A DNA stretch of 64,000 nucleotides from Ecytonucleospora hepatopenaei (GCA_026692725.1 JAPMUG010000002.1:303388-367387); one strand, 5' to 3'; shown: positions 11,327 through 21,373, counted from the first letter of the stretch. The notes: a model not told the origin generated them from the sequence alone. Numbers and translations: made by a program.

Positions 11327-12508
11327 ATGACTACTAATAACACTTTCTTTGATATTAACTATATGAGAGGCACTGATAGCCAGTTCAACAGACTAGTAAA
11401 GTGTTCTGACGAGTGCATTGAACAGCTCACCAGTGCACAGAAACTTAACTTCATAGACTTTATATTCCAAAGAAGCAAGCAAGACAAAGCCAGTCTCATA
11501 TGCAACTACAAGTGCGTAAGAGAGCTGAACTATTACAACTGCAAGTTCAAGGGCAGGTGGATATTTATGTATATATTGGGGTTCACAGAGATATTTAGTT
11601 CATTATGTGCATTAAGTAAGTTAGTGATAAATATAACATATATAAAGGAAATAAAGAAGAAATTATTATATAATACTAATAATAATATTTTAAAAAACAG
11701 TAATATTTTAAATAATACTAACAATAATATTTTATATAATAAAAATATATATTTATATAACAGTAATATACGTAATACTATTGCTATTGAATATATTATA
11801 CATTTTATTGCTATGTCACTTGCTTTCTTTAGTTCTTTTCTATTCCACCTACATGAAACTATCATAACCAGGAATATGGATTATTTTACTGCTATTTTTA
11901 GTATAGCTATGAATGCATGTGTAACAACACATAGAAATATAATAATATTATATTATAACATTATATTAAAAAATAATAATATTTTATATAATACTAATAA
12001 TATAAATAACAATATAAATAACACTAATATTTTATATAATACTAATAACAATATATATAATAATAATTTATTTTGTATATATATTCTATACTTCTGCATT
12101 AAATACCATATTGCTCTATTTGCCTTTACCTCTTTCTTTGCTTACCACGTGTATAGGATGGCTTATGTTGACTTCAACTATGTTTATAACATGACTGCGT
12201 GTGCTGTGCTCATCCTCATCATTCAGGCCAACTACTTTCTTACTGTCTACAACTACAGGGACAACAGGCTGAAGAGGAGGGTGGTCATCCTTACCAACTT
12301 GTCTATTGTCAGTGCACTTTTTGAACTGAGTGACTTTCCTCCTGTTTTCTACTTGCTTGACTCTCACTTTTTATGGCACGTGGGGTTGTTATTAAGCATA
12401 AAACCATTTTATAAATTTACATTTTATGAGGCAAAGCTATTTAGAAGGAAATATTTAGGTAAATATATAGGTAATAAAGAGAGAGTTAAGGTAATAAATA
12501 AAAAATAA
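11327..12508 (+). CDS. PER1: PER1/PGAP3-like GPI-anchor lipid remodelling protein
   Basis: 393 residues, polytopic. A Cys-containing luminal N-terminus precedes KGRWIFMYILGFTEIFSSL, then FHLHETIITRNMDYF (the family HTRD-type motif followed by Asp-Tyr) and FYLLDSHFLWH (the family LLDAHALWH motif, with two conserved His/Asp). These are hallmarks of the Per1-like hydrolase family, which removes or remodels fatty acids on GPI anchors in the ER. About seven membrane segments can be read. Two Asn-rich inserts lie in loops between helices. A classical signal peptide is not evident at this ATG. The gene is the last in the window with frequent Asn-rich inserts. GPI remodelling would support GPI-linked surface proteins of the parasite. 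Confidence 0.8.
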   Translation: MTTNNTFFDINYMRGTDSQFNRLVKCSDECIEQLTSAQKLNFIDFIFQRSKQDKASLICNYKCVRELNYYNCKFKGRWIFMYILGFTEIFSSLCALSKLVINITYIKEIKKKLLYNTNNNILKNSNILNNTNNNILYNKNIYLYNSNIRNTIAIEYIIHFIAMSLAFFSSFLFHLHETIITRNMDYFTAIFSIAMNACVTTHRNIIILYYNIILKNNNILYNTNNINNNINNTNILYNTNNNIYNNNLFCIYILYFCIKYHIALFAFTSFFAYHVYRMAYVDFNYVYNMTACAVLILIIQANYFLTVYNYRDNRLKRRVVILTNLSIVSALFELSDFPPVFYLLDSHFLWHVGLLLSIKPFYKFTFYEAKLFRRKYLGKYIGNKERVKVINKK

Positions 12509-12697
12509 AATAATAAATAAATATAAATTTATAATATATTTATAAAATATTTATAAAATATTTATAAAGTAACCCTTATAATATTTATATTTATATTTAT
12601 AATATATTTATAATATTTATAATATTTATAATATTTATATTTATAATATAATTATAATTTTGTTATATACAATATATTAATTTATAATTTATTTATT

Positions 12698-12841
12698 ATG
12701 AATAATAATTTTTTTAATCATAATAAAATGGTACTTGATATTTATAATGATAATAGTGATACATGTAAACAACTTATAAAATATTGGAATAAAAATTATG
12801 ATATAAATTGGAATGAATTAAAGAGGAAATATGATAAGTAA
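12698..12841 (+). CDS. possible small ORF (47 residues)
   Basis: An ATG-to-TAA frame with a non-repetitive composition (a KQLIKYWNKNY segment, then WNELKRKYDK), in the gap after PER1. No homology is recognised and the upstream CCC is far away (about 12576). Its mixed residues make it more gene-like than the surrounding simple DNA, but chance is possible. Confidence 0.3.
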   Translation: MNNNFFNHNKMVLDIYNDNSDTCKQLIKYWNKNYDINWNELKRKYDK

Positions 12842-13330
12842 CTTAAAAATATTATTAGTATATATATAATAAATTTATAATAATAAAATAAATTTATAAT
12901 AATATAATACAATTTATATAAAATATTATAATAATAATAAAATAATAAATATAATAGTATATTATTTTTTTTAATTTATTTAAAATGTTTCACACTGTAA
13001 TTAGTATATTATATTAACATATACTTAGTGGATGTGGATTATATCACAGTTGTAACAGAACTTTACATTAATATAATTCTTGACTATCTGCGATGGGTAA
13101 ATTTATAAAATTTTTTAAAAATACTTTTTTATTTTTTTAAATATTTATATATAATGTTATAATATACACTGATCAATACAATTAATGATACATATTATAA
13201 AGGATACTATAATTTATTTAAAATGATATGTTTATTGGTTCTATAACTATACATATTCTTATAAAAGATATATATTCTCTTAGAACAGGGTAAAAATTAT
13301 CATATTTTATAAATTTATTTTTGTTGCTAA
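12842..13330. other. intergenic spacer, possible structured RNA around 13010-13100
   Basis: Mostly simple AT-rich DNA. A stretch at about 13015-13100 is less repetitive and has more G and C than its flanks, containing a TGGATGTGGATTATATCAC segment and a GACTATCTGCGATGGG segment, and is followed by T-rich runs. It does not translate. It could be a small noncoding RNA, but no known family is recognised. This spacer also marks the change between the two compositional regimes. Confidence 0.3.
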
Positions 13331-13969
13331 TCATAATATTTTTATTATTATATACATAACTATAAATATACCTACTGACTTTCCTAGATATCCCCAGGTA
13401 TTCATTTTCTCTATTTCTACAAGGGTTTTATTGGCTTTGGTTGTTGCTGCTGTGTTTCTTTCTATGTCTGTCTTTGTTTTATCCACGACATTCTTGTCAT
13501 ATTCTAATGTTTTTGTAAACTTTCCTGTCATCTCCTCTAGTTTTTTACTGTTTTTATACATTTCTTCTTCAATTAGCATTTTATTATTTGTTAATTCATT
13601 TTTTGAATTGTTTGTTTTATTTTTAACATCTCTATTTATATTGTTACTGTTATTTTTATTGTTTTTTAATTTATTAAGTTCTTTAAAACTATTCATATTA
13701 TTTTTCTTTTTAAAAAATGAATCATATAATTCACTTTTTAAAGAATCATCCTTAACATTATCTAAAAATTCTTTTACTTGTTTAATAAGATTGTTTTTTG
13801 ATTCATCTGTTTCTAATTTGTTTAGTATACTTTTTAATATTTTTATGTTACATAAAATTGTAAATGCATCTTCTTCATCAAATTCAGGTAAATTGTTGTT
13901 TTTGTTTAATAAACTATAATTTTCTTCTAATAAAAGATTCATTTGTTTGATATTGTTGTTTACACGCAT
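13331..13969 (-). CDS. USE1-like SNARE, tail-anchored
   Basis: 212 residues. The C-terminus has a single transmembrane helix of about 18 residues and no luminal tail, preceded by a heptad-like SNARE region (about 130-190: MLIEEEMYKNSKKLEEM onward). A helical N-terminal domain and an Asn/Lys-rich linker precede it. The layout and the LIEEEM...LE/F...L spacing resemble USE1, the Qc-type SNARE for Golgi-to-ER retrograde transport; SEC20 or another divergent SNARE is possible. The start is ATG 13969. It is the first gene to the right of the compositional boundary and shows only a short Asn-rich linker. Confidence 0.55.
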   Translation of the reverse strand: MRVNNNIKQMNLLLEENYSLLNKNNNLPEFDEEDAFTILCNIKILKSILNKLETDESKNNLIKQVKEFLDNVKDDSLKSELYDSFFKKKNNMNSFKELNKLKNNKNNSNNINRDVKNKTNNSKNELTNNKMLIEEEMYKNSKKLEEMTGKFTKTLEYDKNVVDKTKTDIERNTAATTKANKTLVEIEKMNTWGYLGKSVGIFIVMYIIIKIL

Positions 13970-14181
13970 TTATTTTTATAATACAATATTAAAACAACAA
14001 TATAATAATATAATATAAGAACTATGTTAAAATAATATACTAATTATCTTAAAATGGGGGTTGTTTTTTATAAATATTTTAAATTAATAAATCTTTAAAC
14101 AATAATATTAATGAAATAGATTATCTTATTGTGACTTTATTTTGATAAATATTTTCTTGTTTAAAAAAACATTAGATTTCT

Positions 14182-15726
14182 TCATATAAATGTATGGTTT
14201 TCTTTTTCTTTATTTTCATTTATTTTGTTGTTTAAATCTAAAATCGTCTTTTCATACAACTTGATTTGCATTGTGTGTTTTCTTTTTAAATCGGTAATTT
14301 GCTTCTTTTGATTTTCAATTGTTTTCTGCAAATTATTCATTTTATTGCTTTTACTTTGATTAATTTCTTTATAGTGTTCTAATATATTTAATAGCAAGTT
14401 TTTTATCATATTTATTTGTTCATTATTTTCAAAATCATTAATTTTTTTCATAATTATCTGTTTGTTTTTAATTATGTTTTTATATTTATATAGAATTTCA
14501 TTTTTAACTAATAAAGAAATCTCCTTTATATTTGGTTTGTTTATTTCTCTCTTTATATGTAAAATTTCTTGTTTGTAAAACAACAATAATTTTGAATATT
14601 TTAAATTTTTTGAGTGAATTTTTAATACTTCAGGTTCAATAATGTGTTTTTTAAGATCTGAGATATCTGCCTCTAAAGCATCCAGGTTTCTTAAAATTAT
14701 TTTCTTTTCTTCTACAAAAAAATTAGATTTCTTTTTTAAAATATCTTGTTTTAAGATTAAATCACTGTTAATAGTTTTGTATTTAATATTTTCTTTTATT
14801 AGATTTGTGTTTTCATTTTTCATTTTTAGTGTTTCTGTTTCCATTAATATTTTTTCTTTTTTAAAAGCATCTACATATCCAGAAAGTTCTTTTTTCTGTA
14901 GTTTAAAGTTTTCTACTTCATTTGTAAGCAATTTTTGTGAATAAGTTAAAGAAGTATGCTCGTTTTGTAGCTCATTAAGTTGAAATTGGTATTTTTCTAT
15001 GTTTTTCTTTAATTCTTGAATAAATTCGACTTGTAAGTTAAAATTATTTAAAGTTACATTATATTTATTATAAATGAGATTGTATTCTTCATATATTTTA
15101 TCAATAAACGTTGGAAATTCTAAGAATCTTTCTTTTATTTCCTTGAGTTTAACTAAAAAATAATCATTTTTGCTAATTTTTGTTCCTAATTCATTTTCAT
15201 TATAGATTTTAGAAATATTCTTAGAATTATCTATTTGTACGCTAGATTCTTTAATTGTAGAATCCTTAATTTTTTCATAGCTTACTTTTAAATCATTTGT
15301 ATTTTCTTTTTTATTTTCACAAATTTCTTCTAATAGTTCAGAAGTATTGTTATGATAGGAAGTTGTAAAAGAAATTGTGCATTCTTTTACATCAGTTTGT
15401 ATGGGGACAATTCGAGTGTTTGATAACTTTCTTTCTTTACTTTTTTCATTATATAGTTGAACTACATTATTCTTACTGCTTACTTTTTTAAAATTGTTTA
15501 AAGATGAATCTCTTTTTATGTTTGTAACTTTAGTTGAGAATACAGGCAAGCTTCTTTTATTTGGTACATCTTTTCTGGAAATTATAGAAGAATCCAAAAG
15601 ATTATAATTGTTGCGATTGTCATTAATTACAGTATTCTCCTGATCTTCAAAACTGTTAAGAGCATCCTTTATTCTACTCACAATTGTTTTATTGTTTGTT
15701 CTTGTCTTTTTGTTTTTCATTTGCAT
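14182..15726 (-). CDS. long coiled-coil protein
   Basis: 514 residues. The first 160 are basic, Ser/Asn-rich and probably disordered; residues about 190-505 are nearly continuous heptad-type coiled coil rich in Lys, Glu, Asn and Leu. There are no membrane segments and no recognisable domain. Coiled-coil proteins of this kind in compact fungi-like genomes often belong to spindle poles, kinetochores or vesicle tethers, but nothing here selects among them. ATGs at 15726 and 15720 are both possible starts. Confidence 0.7.
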   Translation of the reverse strand: MQMKNKKTRTNNKTIVSRIKDALNSFEDQENTVINDNRNNYNLLDSSIISRKDVPNKRSLPVFSTKVTNIKRDSSLNNFKKVSSKNNVVQLYNEKSKERKLSNTRIVPIQTDVKECTISFTTSYHNNTSELLEEICENKKENTNDLKVSYEKIKDSTIKESSVQIDNSKNISKIYNENELGTKISKNDYFLVKLKEIKERFLEFPTFIDKIYEEYNLIYNKYNVTLNNFNLQVEFIQELKKNIEKYQFQLNELQNEHTSLTYSQKLLTNEVENFKLQKKELSGYVDAFKKEKILMETETLKMKNENTNLIKENIKYKTINSDLILKQDILKKKSNFFVEEKKIILRNLDALEADISDLKKHIIEPEVLKIHSKNLKYSKLLLFYKQEILHIKREINKPNIKEISLLVKNEILYKYKNIIKNKQIIMKKINDFENNEQINMIKNLLLNILEHYKEINQSKSNKMNNLQKTIENQKKQITDLKRKHTMQIKLYEKTILDLNNKINENKEKENHTFI

Positions 15727-15819
15727 AAAACAAACAATCTTTTTATGCTTTTAAATTAAGCGTAAATTTTAATTTTTAGTCTAAGTAATTTATTAATTCA
15801 TATAAATAGTCTGAAATAT

Positions 15820-16740
15820 TTAACTATAATCTATTGCACGATAGTGACCAGGAACATAATCAACAAATATACTTTTAGCATAATTTGTTTGATTATGTTC
15901 CATGGGTAAGTAAAGACTGGTTTTTGTTTTTTTCTCAATAAATTTCCATTCTTCTTTTTCATCAGATTTATTTGTAAGATTTAACAAACTGACATTATTT
16001 GACACCACAATCAAATTATACTCAAATGCTTTCTGAAATCCTCCGTAAACGTACATATCTACCATTTCGAAAATATCTAAGACATATGTAAGAAAAGGCA
16101 AAAATTCCTTAATGTCTTTATAAGCCCCTTTGAAAGTTTCTGCTGCATTTTCTATTCCACTGCACCAGATAATCATCTTGAAGTAAAACATAAAAATAAT
16201 GGATTCTTTATATGGAACATCTACATATCTGTCATATTTTTGAATAATTTCCAGTGCTCTGTTTCTCCAATAAGTGTCTATGTCTTTATGAAACCAATTT
16301 TTAACCTTATTGTTGCTTAAGATAGACATTTTTTCTCTTTTTATGATGCTAAAGAAGCTGTAAAGAACTGCGTGGTAAAAACATGCTCCATCTCCTCTTA
16401 CATCTTTAATGATCAGAGGCTCCTTTAAAATATACTTTCTTAGAGATGTTACAAAATCGTTCTTTTTAAGATCATTTTTTATTACGTTAAATGTTGTTTT
16501 TGAAGTTGATAACCCACTAAATATATTTTCATATGTATTGTTAAACACTTCAGCAAAAGCGGGATCATCATGCAAAAGTTTAAATTTGTCTTCATTTAGA
16601 ATTTTCTTTTTTAAGTCATCAGCAACATAAACGTTTGTTTTTGATTTGAAATGATAAACCATAAGACTAATGACTGCCGCTGTCGATAATGAAAATAAAA
16701 AAACTAAGAGTGATGCTAACCACTTTGTTTGTTTTTTCAT
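15820..16740 (-). CDS. membrane-anchored OTU-like cysteine protease, copy 1
   Basis: 306 residues. A single hydrophobic helix at about 8-29 anchors the N-terminus. A DGACFYHAV block gives Asp117, Cys120 and His123, matching the OTU pattern D-G-x-C-x-x-x-A, and the C-terminal GHYRAID gives the expected catalytic His299 with Asp304 close behind. OTU enzymes cleave ubiquitin or related chains. It lies 109 bp downstream of a paralogue (16850-17824) on the same strand; both share an AFAE-(V/M)-FN block after the membrane segment. With a lead anchor the catalytic domain could face the secretory lumen or the cytosol; orientation is not determined. No CCC motif is close to this start. Confidence 0.75.
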   Translation of the reverse strand: MKKQTKWLASLLVFLFSLSTAAVISLMVYHFKSKTNVYVADDLKKKILNEDKFKLLHDDPAFAEVFNNTYENIFSGLSTSKTTFNVIKNDLKKNDFVTSLRKYILKEPLIIKDVRGDGACFYHAVLYSFFSIIKREKMSILSNNKVKNWFHKDIDTYWRNRALEIIQKYDRYVDVPYKESIIFMFYFKMIIWCSGIENAAETFKGAYKDIKEFLPFLTYVLDIFEMVDMYVYGGFQKAFEYNLIVVSNNVSLLNLTNKSDEKEEWKFIEKKTKTSLYLPMEHNQTNYAKSIFVDYVPGHYRAIDYS

Positions 16741-16849
16741 TTTAAAATAAAGCGATAAATATAGATATTAAAAAGAAAAATATAAAATCTATTTTTATTA
16801 AAAATAATTTGTAATTAATATTCTTTTCAACATATAATACATGATAAAA

Positions 16850-17824
16850 TTAATCCGTATTTTTCAATTTGATTATCTCCCAGTGATTATTTGAAAGCAG
16901 GAGGGTCATTCTATTTTGAGAATTTTCAGAACCAACGAAAACATTGCCGTATGTTTCATTTGGTAACGTTGATATGTTTATAAATGCTATGTCTATATTA
17001 AAATATTCGCTCAAGACATTCATGCACGAGTGATCAAACCACTGATCTATATCCAAAACAAAAGAAAAAATATAACTATATGTCTTTTTTCCCTCATCAA
17101 AAACAAAAGTTTCTCTGTTTTTGTAAATTAGGCATGAAATTAGCATTCTGAGATAAAATATTATAACAAACATTTCTATAGCTGTGCAAGAATAATATTC
17201 TTTTCTTGAATTTAAAATCGATATGACTTTTTGGTGCCAAAAATCAATGATTTTAATGCTATAAACACCTGAAAAAATACTTTTGTCCAAAAATTTCTCT
17301 TTTAAATCTGAATTTATGCGCATTAAATCATAAAATTCTATTAAAAACGCATGGAAGCCACAACTGTTATCTTTGGATATTTCTGTGACTTCAAATTTAC
17401 TGTAAAAGTTGTTTGAATTTTGTTTGTTTTTTGTTTTATTTTTTTCTATTTCCATTTCAAAATAGTCTCTATATCCTATATCACATAATATCTTTTCGGT
17501 ATTTTGATATTCATATGGGTGCTTTTTCTTTTTGCATTTTCCATACCATAATGCATGTCTTCTAAGTCTGTTATAAAATTGTTCGTTAAACATCTCAGCA
17601 AATGCGCTATTTGATCGCATTTTATCAAGAAACGTTCTACTTGATTTGTTTGTTTTAAATACCATCTCTGCATTTAAACTGTGTATGTACTTTTTAAACA
17701 TAAAACGAAATAATAAAGTAAATAAACCTAGTGAAAATAAAAATATTAACATAATGTTAATCGCAATTCTCCAACCAGGTAGAGTTGGGTCGTTTATACT
17801 TTGGAACAATAATCCAAAAAACAT
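16850..17824 (-). CDS. membrane-anchored OTU-like cysteine protease, copy 2
   Basis: 324 residues. One transmembrane helix (about 19-42), then an AFAEMFN block shared with copy 1, a Lys/Asn-rich linker, and the OTU core DNSCGFHAF with Asp152, Cys155 and His158. The C-terminal NNHWEII provides the catalytic His314. The G of the usual D-G-x-C is Asn here, a conservative OTU variant. The start is well supported by a CCC motif 3-6 bases before the ATG. Copy 2 is upstream of copy 1 and both may be transcribed independently. Divergence between the copies is high, so the duplication is old or fast-evolving. Confidence 0.75.
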   Translation of the reverse strand: MFFGLLFQSINDPTLPGWRIAINIMLIFLFSLGLFTLLFRFMFKKYIHSLNAEMVFKTNKSSRTFLDKMRSNSAFAEMFNEQFYNRLRRHALWYGKCKKKKHPYEYQNTEKILCDIGYRDYFEMEIEKNKTKNKQNSNNFYSKFEVTEISKDNSCGFHAFLIEFYDLMRINSDLKEKFLDKSIFSGVYSIKIIDFWHQKVISILNSRKEYYSCTAIEMFVIIFYLRMLISCLIYKNRETFVFDEGKKTYSYIFSFVLDIDQWFDHSCMNVLSEYFNIDIAFINISTLPNETYGNVFVGSENSQNRMTLLLSNNHWEIIKLKNTD

Positions 17825-17831
17825 TAAGGGA
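17825..17831 (-). promoter_or_regulatory. CCC start-proximal motif of OTU copy 2
   Basis: Minus strand reads GTCCCTTA directly before the ATG at 17824. It implies a very short 5' leader, as described for microsporidian genes, and fixes the start. Confidence 0.6.
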
Positions 17832-18094
17832 CAATAAAAAGGAAGAATATTTTGTTAGGAAAATTAAAATAAGCTGAAAAGAAGGTTACAATAATTTGTA
17901 CATAACCAACATAAATAAATTAAAAATACTAAAAACAACTGTTTAAATAAGCATTTACCTATTTTGAAATTATAAAAAATTACGGATATAAATTTTAAAA
18001 TTTTTAAAGGCTTAAAATTTAAATCATATAATTTTAAACTTAAATAGTAAACTTTCTTATTCAAATCATATATTAGAAATTTATAACTTATATA

Positions 18095-21000
18095 ATGGAA
18101 AAAGAAAAGAAAAAATCCAGTAAAATAGGTGATTTACACATTAAACAATATAATGCTCTTTTTAAAAACAATATTATAGATAATTTAGTATTTAACATAG
18201 AAAATTTAAATTATAAAAAGTTTGTGGTTTCATTTGAAAAAATTGAGATTCACAAGGCATATGATACAGAGAAGGTAATGGATAATTTGCTGTTCCCTTA
18301 TGAGTTTAGAGAAAGTTGTTCTACCTATGCAGGAAACATGTTTGTAAAAGTTAAGCTCATGTATGAAAATCAAGTTCTTTTCAACGAATTTAAACATTCA
18401 GGAAAGTTTCCTATAATGGTTAGGTCCGACATGTGCCACTTAAAGGATACACCAGAAAAAGATTTTTATAAATACAAAGAAGATTACAATGAAAATGGCG
18501 GATATTTTATTGTAGGTGGTTATGATAAGTTAGTTCGTTTTCACATTGCATACAAAAGAAACTGGTGGTTTGCTTCCTTTTCAAAATCCAAAGATTCTCT
18601 TTATAGCGGGTTTAGCTGCTTTATTAGAGCAGTTGGTAATGATGAAATTGGGCAGAAATATACATTAATTTATACAGCAGATGGAAATGTGCTATTTAAA
18701 TGTTATTTTTATAAAAAGGCGTATTTAATTCCTGTTGTTTTTGTTCTGAAGGCTTTAAAAAATGTGACTGATGAGGAAATTTATAAAAAACTAGGCAAAA
18801 ACCAAAAGGCACTACATTTTTTGGAAAGAACCGTAGAAAGCATGACAAAAGAAAATGTTAACACTAGAAACAAAGCACAGGCATATCTTGGAGGACGATT
18901 TAAGTTTATTTTTAAGACAGAAACCAATATTGAATCTGGTAGAATATTTTGTGAAAAAATTCTACAGCATCTTCCCGGTTTTGAGGATAAATTTGAGTCA
19001 ATTTTATATGGAATAAGAAAATTATTTTATTTAGTAGATGGGCATATAAATGCAGATAATATAGATTTGCCCTCAAATCACGAACTATATACAGAAGCAC
19101 AGCTAATTCCTCTTTGTATTAAAGAAAGGATAGAGGAAATTAAAAAAATATTTAAAATAAAATTGCAGAAGATAATCCAAAAAGAACTGAACAAAAAAGA
19201 TCATGTTGAGGAACAAGTCAGTGAAGATACAACAAACATTTCATCAACTATGATGTCCAAAACCAACAATACACAAACTCTTCTGGAAAATACCACCGTT
19301 TTAGATGATTTGATAAAAAACGGGGATGTTTTAGCCAAGGTAAAAAGTGCATTTGAAAAATTGGATTTCAACATTGGTGTAAAAATAGAGCGTTTTTTGT
19401 CATCTGGAAATTTAACCACAATGACATGTTCTGATATGCTTCAAACAAGTGGATTTACCATAATTGCAGAAAGAATTAATTATTGGAGATTTGCTTCCCA
19501 CTTTGAATCTGTTTCAAGGGGATCTTTTTTTAGTACTTTAAAAATTACAACAATAAGAAAATTAAGGCCAGAGGGTTTTGGATTTTTTTGTCCTGTTAAT
19601 ACACCTGATGGATCTCCATGTGGTCTTTTAACCCACTTGACTAAAAATTGTGAGTTGATAGAGGAACCAGGTTGTTTTGATCCTAATGTTTTGTATGAGC
19701 TAGGGTGCTTATATTTGACAGAAGAAAATGATTATTCTCCTATACTAAAGAATGGAAATAAAAATCAAAACCCTAAAGCACAACATAAAACCGTACAGGT
19801 GTTTTACAACGGTAAATTGATGGGATTTGTTGAAAATGCTCATGAATTCGTTGGTAATTTGAGGTTTTTTAGAAATAAAAATATGCATAAAATTGAAATT
19901 GTGCATGAATTTGGTGAAAATGTTGATGAGGTAATTGCAGTGGTTGATGAATTAGGAGCTTTTGTAAGAAAAGTTATAAATAAAAAGACAGGAACAATAG
20001 AATATGTTGGAATAAAAGAACAAGTGTTTTTAGGAATTGACTTACAAACAAATAAGGAAGAAAATATTTATGCAGAAATAAATACAGAAAATATGTTCAG
20101 CACTCTTGCAAATTGCATTTCGTTTGGTGATCACAACCCATCTCCAAGAAATATGTATCAGTGTCAAATGGCAAAACAAGCCATGGGTCTTCCTGCTTAT
20201 AATCAGTTTTCAAGAACGGATAACAAGGCATACACCATAAATTATTTACAAGAACCTTTTATAAGGACAAAAGGATATGAAAAAGTTGAAAAATGGCCCA
20301 TAGGTTTTAACTGTATTGTTGCAGTACTTTCTTATACTGCATACGATATGGAAGATGCAGTTATTTTAAATAAGGCAAGCGTTGATAAGGGAATGTTTAG
20401 CGGTTACGTCATAAAAAACGAAAAAGTGGAAAATGTAGAAAAAATCATTTATACGGCACCAATAAATGTTCCACTTAAGGAAGGTGATATTTACTGCATT
20501 TATAAAGAAGAGGGAATAATAAAGAAGTTGTTGTACAAGGATAAAGAAAATGCAATTTTAGACAGGGTGAGAATTTATGACATGAATGCAAAAACAAACA
20601 ATTTAAAATTGGGCATGGTTTTGACATGGAGAATTTTGAGAATTCCAGTGATTGGTGATAAGTTTTGCAGCAGACACGGTCAAAAAGGAGTGTGTTCTTT
20701 TTTGTGGAGTCAAATTGATATGCCATTTACTGAGGAAGGTTTACAGCCTGACATTATAATAAATCCCCATGCATTTCCAAGTAGAATGACCATAGGAATG
20801 TTGATAGAGTCTATGTGTGGTAAAGTAGCAGCTAAAAGTGGTGAGTTTGCAGATGCAACGATGTTTTCCATGGATGTGGCTAATGAAAACAACAAGTTTA
20901 ATGTTACAGAAAAGTTAAAAGAATGTGGATTTAATTATCATGGAAATGAGCCTATGTATTCAGGTATTACAGGTACAGAGTTTAAAACGGATATTTTTAT

Positions 21001-21373
21001 AGGTGTTGTATATTATCAGAGGCTAAGGCACATGGTTTCAGATAAATTCCAGGTAAGGACTAGTGGTGCAATCGTATCTACAACTCATCAACCAGTTAAA
21101 GGAAGAAAAAACAAGGGAGGTATACGTTTTGGTGAAATGGAAAAAGACGCTTTGATTGGCCATGGAGTTTCCAAACTAATAAGGGATAGACTTATGAATT
21201 GTTCAGACCGTACTGAATTTAAACTGTGTGTAAAATGTAAAAGTATTTTGTTCACATTTGGTGAAGAATGTAAGTGTGGAAGTAAAACAATAAAAAAGGT
21301 ATATATGCCATATGTTTTTAAGTATCTGTGTGTAGAATTAGCAGCAATGGGTTTAAAAGTAGAATATCAATAA
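18095..21373 (+). CDS. RPA2: RNA polymerase I second-largest subunit
   Basis: 1092 residues, close to the family length of about 1,130-1,200. FPYEFRESCSTYAG, GKFPIMVRSDMCHL and GGYFIVGGYDKLVR near the N-terminus are Pol I type (RPA135). RGSFFSTLKITTIRKLRPEG and CPVNTPDGSPCGLL (19516-19630), the hybrid-binding GDKFCSRHGQKG block (20656-20691) and the C-terminal zinc ribbon CVKC...CKCG (21226-21276) follow in order. It acts in the nucleolus on rDNA transcription. It contains no Asn-rich inserts, in contrast to RPC1 in the same window. A divergent intergenic region with OTU copy 2 precedes it. RPB2 and RPC2 are less likely because of the N-terminal signatures. Confidence 0.9.
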   Translation: MEKEKKKSSKIGDLHIKQYNALFKNNIIDNLVFNIENLNYKKFVVSFEKIEIHKAYDTEKVMDNLLFPYEFRESCSTYAGNMFVKVKLMYENQVLFNEFKHSGKFPIMVRSDMCHLKDTPEKDFYKYKEDYNENGGYFIVGGYDKLVRFHIAYKRNWWFASFSKSKDSLYSGFSCFIRAVGNDEIGQKYTLIYTADGNVLFKCYFYKKAYLIPVVFVLKALKNVTDEEIYKKLGKNQKALHFLERTVESMTKENVNTRNKAQAYLGGRFKFIFKTETNIESGRIFCEKILQHLPGFEDKFESILYGIRKLFYLVDGHINADNIDLPSNHELYTEAQLIPLCIKERIEEIKKIFKIKLQKIIQKELNKKDHVEEQVSEDTTNISSTMMSKTNNTQTLLENTTVLDDLIKNGDVLAKVKSAFEKLDFNIGVKIERFLSSGNLTTMTCSDMLQTSGFTIIAERINYWRFASHFESVSRGSFFSTLKITTIRKLRPEGFGFFCPVNTPDGSPCGLLTHLTKNCELIEEPGCFDPNVLYELGCLYLTEENDYSPILKNGNKNQNPKAQHKTVQVFYNGKLMGFVENAHEFVGNLRFFRNKNMHKIEIVHEFGENVDEVIAVVDELGAFVRKVINKKTGTIEYVGIKEQVFLGIDLQTNKEENIYAEINTENMFSTLANCISFGDHNPSPRNMYQCQMAKQAMGLPAYNQFSRTDNKAYTINYLQEPFIRTKGYEKVEKWPIGFNCIVAVLSYTAYDMEDAVILNKASVDKGMFSGYVIKNEKVENVEKIIYTAPINVPLKEGDIYCIYKEEGIIKKLLYKDKENAILDRVRIYDMNAKTNNLKLGMVLTWRILRIPVIGDKFCSRHGQKGVCSFLWSQIDMPFTEEGLQPDIIINPHAFPSRMTIGMLIESMCGKVAAKSGEFADATMFSMDVANENNKFNVTEKLKECGFNYHGNEPMYSGITGTEFKTDIFIGVVYYQRLRHMVSDKFQVRTSGAIVSTTHQPVKGRKNKGGIRFGEMEKDALIGHGVSKLIRDRLMNCSDRTEFKLCVKCKSILFTFGEECKCGSKTIKKVYMPYVFKYLCVELAAMGLKVEYQ

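Noticed and set aside
11080..11343. YYYIII-type open frames on both strands
   Set aside because: They arise from the stop-free octamer repeat and carry no coding signal.
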